Assembly: GCA_001643675.2 (NCBI GenBank)
Contig: LSRY02000010.1
Coordinates: forward strand, 315,001-379,000
Source of the DNA: Monocercomonoides exilis
Taxonomy: Eukaryota; Preaxostyla; Oxymonadida; Polymastigidae
Direction of reading: 5' to 3'
DNA length: 64,000 bases
Shown: positions 54,918 through 64,000 of the stretch, in pieces
Layout of the letters: each line of letters opens with the position of its first letter
Numbering within the stretch: position 1 is the stretch's first letter
Translations under genes and position numbers: made by a program
The notes under the pieces: model-generated
Told to the model about the DNA's origin: nothing
What the model saw: only the letters and a program-made list of their open reading frames with translations
The model's database searches: none

Positions 54918-57013
54918 ATGAGTGAATTGGAGTGCAGTTCCAAAATTATCATTTATGATAATCAGGAAATATTATCAATGTGGAAGCCTGATATGAAATG
55001 CCTTCCAGCACTTCTGGAAGTTGTTGAACAGTATAAAGATCAAATGAATTTCTTAAGCACAACAATTTTGCAGCCCCTTTCGTTACTCCCTCCTCCAGTT
55101 TGTTTATTTTTATCAAACTTAACACAATTTTATTTTTCTTTTCATAGCTTATTGGGAAACCAAAAACAAACCAAAAATTTACACCATGTGTGCTATTTTA
55201 TTTCTATTTTTTATAATTCAATTTTTGAACAGATCAATCTTACCCCACCAAACCACTGCAGCAGCAGCAACAACAATCTACTCAAAATCGCAACATGACG
55301 GAAGAAGAATACAAAGCCTTTGAAGAAGATATGCTGAAAAACATGGATACGGATCTTTGGGACATGCCTCAAGATTCTCTTGAAGATGATAACATGGAAT
55401 CATATTTTTTGACAAAGGATTTTCAAGAAAATCAAGCAAAAATAGAAAGAGAAAGAATGCAACATCGTAAAGAAGAAGAAGAAAAAGTGAAAGAAGAAAT
55501 GGAACAAGTTATTACAACTCGAACACCAAAGCAATCAAAACCTGCGACTGTTCAAGATGTTCAAATACTTAGTCAACTTTTATTTGGAGGGAAAAGTGAA
55601 GAAGCTCAAACGAGTAAAAAAGAGGAATTGGAAAAGCAAGCAAAAGAAAATACAAAACCACACACTTCAACCACGTCATTGCCTCTTCCTGCTGCGGGCG
55701 AATCTGCAATTGGAGAGCCCATTGCAAAGAGCATCAACACATCAGCCCCACCGATTGTGCAAGTTTCACAACTCGAAGGCCGGTGCTGGCAGTACATCGA
55801 TCCTTCGGGTGTTCTTCAGGGCCCGTTCACCAACAAAGAGATGTCTCAGTGGCACGCACAGAACTTCGTCAAGGGGCATCTTATCGTGAAGCTTGTGTCC
55901 GAAGAGAGATTTGCCACTGTTTCGCAGCGGTTTAACGGTAGAGGCACCCCTTTTTCAACTGCGCCTATTGACGTTGCTGCACTCGGTGCAGATGCGCTGA
56001 CATTTGAGCAGGCGCTGGCAAAGGTGAAGCAATCGTCAAGGAAAGGAAAGTCTTCAAGAGACGGCAGCTCGTCTTCTGGCTCGTCTTCTGGTTCTTCTCG
56101 CTCATCGAAATCATCATCATCTTCTTCATCATCTTCTGCTGCAGCTGCAAAAGCACAAGCAGTTTCAACTGATGCATCAGCACTTGCAGCAGGCAAAGTG
56201 AAGGCGCAGACACAAATACACACAGGAAAAGGGGAAGGCACAGGCGCAGGTGCAGGAGTAGATGTGCTGCGGCTGCCTCTTCAAGCATCTCATCACCATC
56301 CACTTCCAGTTCTCCCCGGCATGCCGGCAGCGCCCGGGCCGATGGGATACACATCACCCAGCCCTTCTGCCTCGCCATCCTCACGAGATTCACAGGTCTC
56401 TTCACCTGCCTCTATCTCAGCTTCTGCCTCTCCTTCTCCATCGCCGTCACCAGCTGCATTGGCCCAGGCGAAAATTAGTGCATTTCCTCCGCTTCCTGCA
56501 ATACATCCACCTCTTCCCATACAACAACAGCCTCATCTTCTTCCACAGCCCATTCCGTCCTCATCTGCTGTAGGCGATGCATCCAGACACGCCATGTTCT
56601 GGGGTGCTCCGTCTGCCCACCTGCTGCCCACGCCCAACCAGGCTCTTCCTCCACGCCCAGCTGGACAGCCAGCTCTGACACAGCAAAAGCAGATGGCTTC
56701 TGCTGGGACGGCATTAGGCGCACCTGCAGCACTTGCTTATCCACCTGCCCAGCCACAGCCACAGCCACAGCCTCAGCCACAGTCACAAGCACAGGCGCAG
56801 GCGATGGCGAAGGAAGGCGAGGTGTTCAATTGGATCAGGCAGTCGGTGTATGAGCTGACGCAGAAGGACAACATTCAACTTGTGAGCGACTTGATGGTGG
56901 CAGCAGATGCACTCACGTTGAACAAGCTGATTGAGAAGCATTTGGGTCCGAAGAGCGCGCAGAGAGATCTGTTTGCCCAGCAGCTGCTGAGATTGAAGAC
57001 ACATGGAATATAA
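54918..57013 (+). CDS. GYF-domain protein, GIGYF-like
   Basis: Exons 54918-55097, 55148-55187 and 55233-57013 (introns 50 and 45 bp; donors GTTTG and GTGTG) give 666 residues. Near the N-terminus KIIIYDNQEILSMW resembles the 4EHP/eIF4E-binding motif of GIGYF proteins (YxxxxLphi-type, as in YGREEML). The GYF domain is at about residues 235-290: CWQYIDPSGVLQGPFTNKEM, then SQWHAQNFVKGHLIVKLV. The rest is Ser, Gln, Ala and Pro-rich low complexity, then a helical end (VYELTQKDNIQLVSDLMVAA) that may be conserved. GIGYF proteins bridge 4EHP and CCR4-NOT to repress mRNA. The NOT3 gene is the convergent neighbour. Confidence 0.82.
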
Positions 57014-57650
57014 ATGCTGTTATTTAAATCGCTTACTCCTATTCCATCTTTCAATCTGTATATTTAATAATAATAATGAATATAAAAAGAAATAATAAAG
57101 CTGATATATTTGCGTATTAGCGAACTTTTTATTTTTCAATGTCATTGTTGGAAGATTTATTGAGAATGATAAATGGAATAAATGAGTTATAGAGGGCAAG
57201 TCGACCTTTCTGCCCTGCTTTATTTTTTTCAAACTTATTTTTCACTTTTATTTTATTTTCCATTTTATTTATGAATTTTTTAAAAAAGTGCAATTGCTTT
57301 TATGTTTAACTGTGCCTGCTGCAAAATTATGTATTGCCATCTTTTTTTCTGAAAAGCTTTGCACACTTTGCGTTATCATAAATTGCACGAAAGAAACGAA
57401 CTCCTTTTGTTTTTTCATACTTTTTTTTTAATTTTTAAAATCCTGAAGTTGCCCACACATTCATGTTGTAATATTCACACAATATGTACACCTTCATCTG
57501 TCATTAACTTACCTTCACATGCTTCTTACCACTTCTTTACACAATGAATTAGTTTAATTCTTTTTTTCGACCACTCACCGTCCAATAAAGAAAAAAAAAA
57601 CACAACATATTAATTTAACAATATTTATATTTATTTATTTATTTTTATTT
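57014..57650. other. Convergent intergenic region
   Basis: AT-rich 3' flanks of the GYF and NOT3 genes with AATAAA-like sequences near 57067 and 57094; no gene seen. Confidence 0.4.
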
Positions 57651-60600
57651 TTACATTAATTTATTATTATCTGCTGGTTCGTTTGCCTCTTCCAGCACAA
57701 AAGAAGGGTCATTAAAGTTCGGGTTCGGGCGCTCCTCGTCCAGCCACGGCGGCTGCTGTGACTCAGACAGGTCCGCAAAAATAGAGCGAGACTCCGGCAG
57801 GTTCTCCCACGACCGTGTTATCTCCTCAAACAGCGTCGACAGCGGCGGATAGGACACATCCTTCTCTGGATGGTGCGGGGGTATTATCATCTGAGGTGAG
57901 AATTCAATGAAGTTGCTTTTGGATTCAGGCTTTGTGCTGCTTGTGGAATGTTTGGTTTTAACGCTTGTCCGTGGGTGATACTTCATCACTTTGGCAAGAT
58001 CGCCTTTCTGCTCTTCTCCCAGCTTTCCCGCTTCCTCTGCCAAAACTGTCTCACTCATCACTTCCTCCTCCACAGCACTTGCTTTTCCCATCTTCCCTGT
58101 CTTCCCTGCCTTTCCAGCCTTCCCCGCTTTCCCTGCCTTCTCTGCCTTCTCTGTTGACACATCAGAAACAGCAGAGCTAACAGAGCCATCAGCAGCATCT
58201 GTCTTGTCCCACGGGTGTGTCTCAGGCGAAGAAGGGTTCGGCAGCTCAGCTGGCTGGCTGTCGCTGTTGGCGCTGGCGTTGTTCTTGCAGAGCCTGCTGC
58301 GACACATCTGCGCCGCCATCAGCAGCGCCCGGATGAACGTGTCGTCGTCGAGATACACAAACAACGGAATAAGCGCTGCAAACGGATCGTCCTCTTCTCC
58401 GGATTCGCCTCCGTCTTCATCTGAATTGCTGTTTTTGGGCATGGACTGTGCCAACGACTGCTGCACCTCCTCTGCACTTGAGAGATGCATACTCAATGGA
58501 TTGTGCCTTGCAGCTGTCAAAGGCGGATCAGGTGTTGTTGTGACTGGCGGTGCTTCGTTTGTTTCTTGTGTGTTGTCTTCTCTGCCTTCTTTTCTCTTTG
58601 CTTCTCGTTTGTGTGCCTGCTCTTCCCTGGAGCTTGTCAATGCCTGTGAAAGTGCTGTAATCGCAGGTGATTCTATTTTGGTGCAAACGGACGACGGGAT
58701 CGCCTTTGGCATCAAGCGCATTGAAATCTCTTTCCCTGCTTCTTTACTGCTTTTTAAAGATTCTGCATTTTCTTTCGCTGAATTCCCTTTTTCTGCATTT
58801 GCCTGTATTCTTTTCGGCTGCATGTCAGAAATGTCTATTCTTGTTATTGCAGATGAGCCGCCTTTCATCGAACTCAGCAGCATCCCTTCTGTTCCAGACC
58901 CTTGAGGCACTTGTATCACCGGAAACAGCTCAGCCCCTGCGCTTGTCAAGGCAGAAGAGGCAGGGCTGTATTTGTGGAGAGACGAAGATGACGAGCCAGC
59001 CATGAAGCCAGACGAAGAGTAAGAGAGCAAATAGTTCTTCGACTTGTGCTTTTCTTCCTCTTTCCTGTTCAGAATCGCACTGAGCTCTTCAGACGTCCCT
59101 GCCAAGTGATGCAGCGGTGTCTGCAAAGAAGGCTGCCGCTGTCTCAAATGTGCCTGCGTGCCAGTGCTTTCTCTCTCACTCTGCCCATCTTCACTCTGCT
59201 GCTCCAAAAGGAGACTGCGAATGTCTGGCGATTTGGCTTTTAATTGTGAAGAGAACTGATCTGCCCTTCCACTCAGAGATGCATCTGAGCTTAGCAAATT
59301 TGGAGAGTAATGATTGCTTTGAGAATGCGACGATGCACTCAACGAAGAAGAATTCGAAGAATTTGAGGAATTCGAAGAAGTTGAATGACTCACTTGCTGA
59401 GAATACGAGCGTGACTGCAGCTGAGGTGATGTTCCATTGTAATGCGGGATGGGAAGAGGCCTGGCGGATGAAAGAGGCAAAATAGACTGTTCTTGTGAAG
59501 ACTGTGACGACTGCGAAGGCGAAGAAGACACGCCAGATGAAAGCGCTGTGTCAAAAAGAGGGGAATTAGAAGCAATTGTGGCTGTGTTTGAAGAAGAGGC
59601 TGGTTGTGCTGCTGATGTTTTGTCTGATTCTGAACGGGTTGCATTCTGCTGTTGCTGTTGCTGCTGTGTTGATTGTGTTGATTGAGCAGCTGTTTGCTTC
59701 TTTGTTCCTTTTGTCTTCAAAGGCGGTGTCAGCGTTGTTGCTGTTGCCTGCTTCGGTGATGGAGATGATTTTGTCTGCTGCTGCTGTTGTTGTGAGTTTT
59801 CTTTGCCATTTTTCTTCGACTCATTTTGTTCTCCGCTTTTCTGTTTACCGGCAAAAGTCACAGCTTTCGAGGATATTTTCGGTGTTTGCGCATCTTTTTC
59901 CTTTTTGTGCTCTTCTTTCCGCTGCGATTCTTTCTTCGTTTTCTCAGGCTTCACTTCCTTTTCGGGCAAAACAGCAGAATCTGCTTCAGAGTCACTGGTT
60001 TCTTCACCTGCTTCTTCGCTTCCTTCGCTTTCTGTACCACCACCACCTCCTCCACCTCCTCCTTTCTCTATCACTTGTAGCACATCCGCAGGAATGGCTT
60101 CATCCAGATCAAGTTCGTCATAAATTCCTTCATCTTCTGAAAAATCATCCTCCTATAATTTTTAATTATTATTGATTGATTAATTCATGAAAGTCACAAA
60201 ATCAATAAAAAGAAAATTGTTATTCTTAAAAACCAACAAGCGCCCAGACCATGTTCTCATCAACATAATGGTTAATCCCCTCCTCTAGTCTTTGTGCATC
60301 TTCAACCGATATTGTCTCGTTAGAGATCGCTTCACGCATCTTTTCTAACTGACTTATGTGATATTTATGCCTGCTTAACCTTTCCTTCAGTCTTCTGCAT
60401 TCATCCCTTCGAGATTTCACAAAAGGTTTTTCAAGTTGACGCTTAATTTCATTATATTGTTCATCAAGTATGGTGATACTTCTTGTTATCCATTCGATTG
60501 TCTCATTCATTGCTTGTTCATGAGGATCGACTTTTTCTTTGGCATTCAGACCTTGATTAGAATAACCTTTTCTCTTTGAGTCCTTTTCCCAATTATTATA

Positions 60601-61103
60601 TTGTTTCATGTCCTTTTGAAAAATTTTAAAGTAAATGCCAATTTACAAAAAAACAAGCAAAAAACGCAAACTGATTCAATCAAAGATTTGTATTCCTGCA
60701 ATTGTTCTTTATCTTTGATTTCATCCATACCAATCCATGTTCTAAGTTGTTCTCGCATTCGCTGAAGTTTTTTTATCGAACGCTTCATCTCATTTTCAGA
60801 TTTTTCTTTCTGACTTGGCTGCGATGCTGAACTAACTTTTTGGTAACATTTGCTAAATTCATTCCTTTCTTCTTGTATCCTTTTAAAAGTTCTTTTTTTC
60901 ACAATGTAAATAAGGAATAATTAACGGTTGTATACATTTAAAATAATATATGAATTAAATACTGTTTGATTTCGGCTTATAATTGAAGTTATATAACAAC
61001 AACAAAATATTCAATAAATAATAATATTGTTTATCATAATAATAAATTTGTTCCCAAAATTACTGTAAAATCTCATACTTAGAAGCTTTCTTAATTGTGC
61101 CAT
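57651..61103 (-). CDS. CCR4-NOT complex subunit NOT3/NOT5
   Basis: Five exons: 61103-61079, 60975-60963 (13 nt), 60891-60672, 60612-60250 and 60152-57651. They give 1040 residues in exact frame. The N-terminus aligns with NOT3: MAQLRKLLTEIKQTFKRIQE, KKLQRMREQLRTWIGMDEIK, GLNAKEKVDPHEQAMNETIE, and a coiled coil ending INHYVDENM. Next comes GIYDELDLDEAIP, the counterpart of the YDDLDL segment. After this the protein is Ser/Gln/Lys-rich low complexity with a poly-Gly run. The C-terminal part (FIEFSPQMIIPPHHPEKDVS, PPWLDEERPNPNF) shows no clear NOT box. It should act in deadenylation and translational repression. Without the NOT box, contact with NOT2/NOT1 may differ. Confidence 0.85.
60963..60975 (-). 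other. 13-nt microexon of NOT3
   Basis: CCGAAATCAAACA, flanked by ATAAG and GTATTT. Inclusion gives RKLLTEIKQTFKR, matching NOT3 RKLQGEIDRCLKK, and restores frame between exons 1 and 3. Confidence 0.75.
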
Positions 61104-61179
61104 CAACCCTGAAAAATGTAAAATGGGAAATATATTCTGAATTATAAATTAATGGGATATCCCTTATTTCAGTGAGAAG
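61104..61179. promoter_or_regulatory. 76-bp divergent promoter region
   Basis: Separates the NOT3 and 5-phosphatase start codons; AT-rich, no clear core motif. Confidence 0.4.
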
Positions 61180-64000
61180 ATGTCGTTTTCGCTTCCTGAT
61201 TGCACAATAGAAGCCGTATGAGTCAATTGCTTCATTGTTTCCATTTAATTTTCATTTATATGTATAGTATGTTCGAGATCAAAATACTGTTCTTGCTGTA
61301 ATTAGCACAAACGAACAGCCACCAATTAGGAAGTTTGCTAATTTTTTATTTATCCAAATAATTTTTGACCACATTTTTTCACTAAATGCATGATTTTAAA
61401 TGTATTGTTGTTTTCGTAGGCTTGTTGTCTTTGAGAATCATCCTGGTGAAACACCAATTATTTTGCAGACTTGCCCATTTCGAAGAGTATTTGACTTTGC
61501 ACCCGTGACGATAAAAGGAACTGTTACTGGAGTACGTTTTGTATTGATCCAACCGAATGGAAAGCCAAGTGAGAAAGTGTTTCATTCATCAAACGAGGCT
61601 GAAGTTAAGTCATTTGCCAATGAAGCTAATAAATTATTTATGCAAGAAGCCACAACTTTTAAGCCCATAAGAATTGAAGGATCTGGTTCTGATTCTTTGG
61701 GGAAAGTTATTGAAGGCTCAGATTCTGCATTTTTGCCTCATGCTCCTCCCTCAAGAGCACCACCACCTGCACCTCCTTCCGCACAAATAGACCTGATGCC
61801 TGCCACAACAGTAGTCGACTTGGGGGCATCATCTTCTCCTTCTAATCAGCAAGCTTCATTTTTGACGCATCTCACCTCTCACCAGCCTCCACATCCTCTT
61901 CACACACATACACTTCACCCTCTTCGATTTTCTGCTATTACTTTTAATGTTGCTTCGTTTCAAAAGCAAATGTCTGTAAATAGAGTTGCACAGTTTATTA
62001 CAAACAGTCACCAAACTTTATGGGGATGGGCTGCACCAAAAGATGCATCAACATCAAACAGCCAATCCAGTCCAAGTCAGAAACACAAGAAACAATTAAT
62101 GCCCAATCCTCCTGACTTTGTTGTGATATCTCTCCAAGAAGTCGAAATGGGTGTTCGCGGCTTTTTGCAAACAGAGACCGAAAAGCGAAGCGAGTGGGCG
62201 ATGCTTTTCCTGCGTGCGCTCAACCGTGCATATTTTGGGATTCATTCGAGCGAATATCGCGCGAGGCGCAGGAGTCGCATGAGCAAAGCCAAATTTAAGG
62301 GCAAAGCTCCTGCAAATCTGATCCAGCCAGCCCGTCCGCTTGCAAATCTCATCACTTCTCCTTTTGCCTCTCCAGTTTCTCCGGGCGGTGCGTGGAAAAC
62401 GCCGCGCTCTCCAAAGTCGCTTATTCCCTCGCCTTTTTCTCCGAAATGCTCATCGACGCTTGTGGCAGAGGACGACAACGACATTTTGGAGGAAAGCGGA
62501 GACGAGCAATACAGCGATTTTGAAGGGGAAGGGGATGAAGGAGCAGAGGAGAAGAACCAGCTAATAAAGGAGTTTATGAGCAGGCACAAAAAGGCAACGA
62601 AGGCTGGGAAAGACACAAAAGAGGAAGAGGAGGAAGAAAGTGAGTATGAAGAGTATTCAGAATGGGAGGAATATTCAGAATGGGAAGAGGAAGAAGAGGA
62701 AATCGAAGAAGAGAAAGCAGAAGGAAAGGGAACTGAATCTAAAGCAGAAGATAGAGCTTCCTTGAAGAAAGAGCAAGAAGCAGCCAAAAAAGCAGCCGCA
62801 GCAGCGTCTTCGTTCTATTTGGGAGGAGACGAAGAGGAAGGAGAAGACGAAGACGACATCGACGACGATGCAGACATTATTGGCGATGAAGAATTTGAGG
62901 CTACGAAAGCGACGCTGGCTGACAAAGAGACAGAGAACTACACATACACAGACGACTTTTTAGTGGATGCAGTGCAGCAGCGGTATCATCTGGTAACGTC
63001 CAAACAGATGATGGGTGTGGTGATCCTGCTCTATGCCCTCACCTACCCGTCCACTCCCTTCCCTGCCTCAGTCAGCACACCCATCACCGCCACCACTCCT
63101 CTCCTGCCGTCGAAGTCTCTTCTTTCGATGCTTCACTCTCTGTCTTCTTCCTCTGTGGGGACAGGCTTCATGAGTGTGGGTGCAAACAAGGGTGGAGTGA
63201 CTCTTTCTCTGTGTGTAGGGAGCAGCAGCATTGCGTTGACAGGGATGCATCTGGCAGCACATCAGAGGGACGTAGTGAGGAGAAACAAAGACTGGGCAGA
63301 TGTGATGAAGAGAACTGTGCTGAATGCGAAGGGAGAGGCGATTGAAGAGGGAGACGAGGTGGACGCAGAAGAAGCGCTGGACAGCGAGGACGATGAGGAA
63401 GGAAGCAGAAAGTCTGGCAGAAGGAGGACGAGAACGAGAACGAGGAAGAGCACAGCAGGCTCAGTACAGAAACAGAGACAGAGCAATGCCTCTTCCACAG
63501 CTGACGATGCAGGCGAAGAGGAAGAAGAGGAGCAGAGCGAGCAAGACGAAGAAATAGCCGATATGCGCCGTGTTTTGAAGGAGGAGAAAGAGGAAGAGGC
63601 GAAGAAGAAGAGGGAAGAAGGGCGCGAAGTGACCAGCACCCCAACCAAAAAGAAGGCATTTCCTGTTCCTCCGCCACCAGTTCCACCTCAGCCACTGACA
63701 ATCCCACCGCCTCTTTCGCCTTCTTATTCTGCATCACCCGAAACTCCTAACCGCTCCTCTCAGACACAACTGCCCAAAATGCAGTTTTCACCGATGTCTC
63801 CTTCATCTGACCCACAGCAACAGCAACAGCAGCTGAGGAAGTACCCCTCCTTCCACAGCCCGCCCACCACGCCGAAGTCAGCTTCATTCGAAGGCAGGCT
63901 CTTCCCTTCGTCCAGCACCCTTTCCCGCCTCCCACCAGCACAAAGGCATCTGCTGGCAGTGCAGCAGAGGAAGGCGCTTGTGCTCAGCTGGAAGCGGCGC
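61180..64000 (+). CDS. Inositol-polyphosphate 5-phosphatase, 3' end beyond window
   Basis: Exons 61180-61215, 61268-61332 and 61420 to the edge (introns 52 and 87 bp; donors GTATG and GTTTG). 894 residues are visible and the frame is open. The N-terminal 110 residues (LVVFENHPGETPIILQTCPF) may be a beta-rich domain I do not recognise. The IPPc core has RFSAITFNVASFQ, PDFVVISLQEVEMG (metal-binding Glu), SVGANKGGVTLSL (GNKG loop) and TGMHLAAHQRDV (catalytic His). Between the first and later motifs about 290 residues of acidic low complexity are inserted. A further long Glu/Pro-rich insert follows RNKDWADVMKRT. The expected GDxNYR and P(S/A)WCDR motifs would lie beyond 64000. It removes the 5-phosphate from phosphoinositides or inositol phosphates. 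Confidence 0.82.

Noticed and set aside
62242-62787. A 181-residue minus-strand frame rich in Ser
   Set aside because: It is antisense to the acidic insert of the 5-phosphatase, whose motifs are clear on the plus strand.
1-64000. CRISPR arrays, bacterial operons, rRNA genes, origins
   Set aside because: None seen; spliceosomal introns and gene types show nuclear eukaryotic DNA.

Overview
This window comes from an intron-bearing, AT-rich protist genome. The best fit is an oxymonad-type metamonad (Preaxostyla, Monocercomonoides-like). The reasons are giant Pmp-like beta-helix surface proteins ending in a pseudokinase, many introns of 42-127 bp, very long serine-rich tails, a DIRS-type tyrosine-recombinase retroelement and a decayed multigene family of charged helical proteins. 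This placement is inference; no search was run. Host genes use CAA/CAG for Gln and end at TAA, TAG or TGA, so the host code looks standard.

Layout. 1-1622: 3' end of a Pmp-like receptor/pseudokinase gene. 2826-8855: a nearly complete DIRS-like retroelement (inverted terminal repeats, gag-like, RT-RNase H and tyrosine-recombinase frames, internal complementary region). 9.2-12.1 kb: relics of a pogo/Tigger-like and a Merlin/ISXO2-like DNA transposon. 12.5-33.4 kb: a gene-dense host block holding a Ser/Pro-rich protein of unknown function, a two-RRM protein with a giant poly-Ser tail, PRPP synthetase, a triple-SH3 protein, a multipass membrane protein, a CBM48/AMPK-beta-like protein with a CaaX-like end, a PPIE-like RRM protein, an ER thioredoxin/PDI-like protein and an EF-hand protein. 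33.4-45.3 kb: a transposon graveyard with an open Merlin transposase frame, a 152-bp-armed palindrome, a 3.4-kb element bounded by terminal inverted repeats and 10-bp target duplications, and three pseudogenes of one family. 45.3-54.5 kb: a full 3045-residue Pmp-like receptor/pseudokinase, paralogous to the gene at the left edge. 54.9-64 kb: a GIGYF-like GYF-domain protein, CCR4-NOT subunit NOT3/5, and an inositol-polyphosphate 5-phosphatase running off the right edge.

How genes relate. Divergent pairs are very compact (51 bp between the RRM and PDI-like genes, 76 bp between NOT3 and the phosphatase). Spliced models were resolved by eye from reading frame and family alignment; every complete spliced model gives an exact multiple of three. 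Most 5' splice sites read GTTTG or GTATG. Two introns appear to be GC-AG, one exon is only a start codon, and NOT3 needs a 13-nt microexon. GIGYF and NOT3 are convergent neighbours that act in the same mRNA-repression pathway in other eukaryotes.

The most unusual signal is in the DIRS-like element. Its frames are broken almost only by TAG/TAA, at positions compatible with Gln, and each frame ends at TGA. The recombinase frame runs 492 codons with eight TAR codons, no TGA and no frameshift. This looks like an element written in, or recently coming from, a TAR=Gln genetic code (known in the oxymonad Streblomastix) sitting in a standard-code host. C-to-T decay is the competing explanation.
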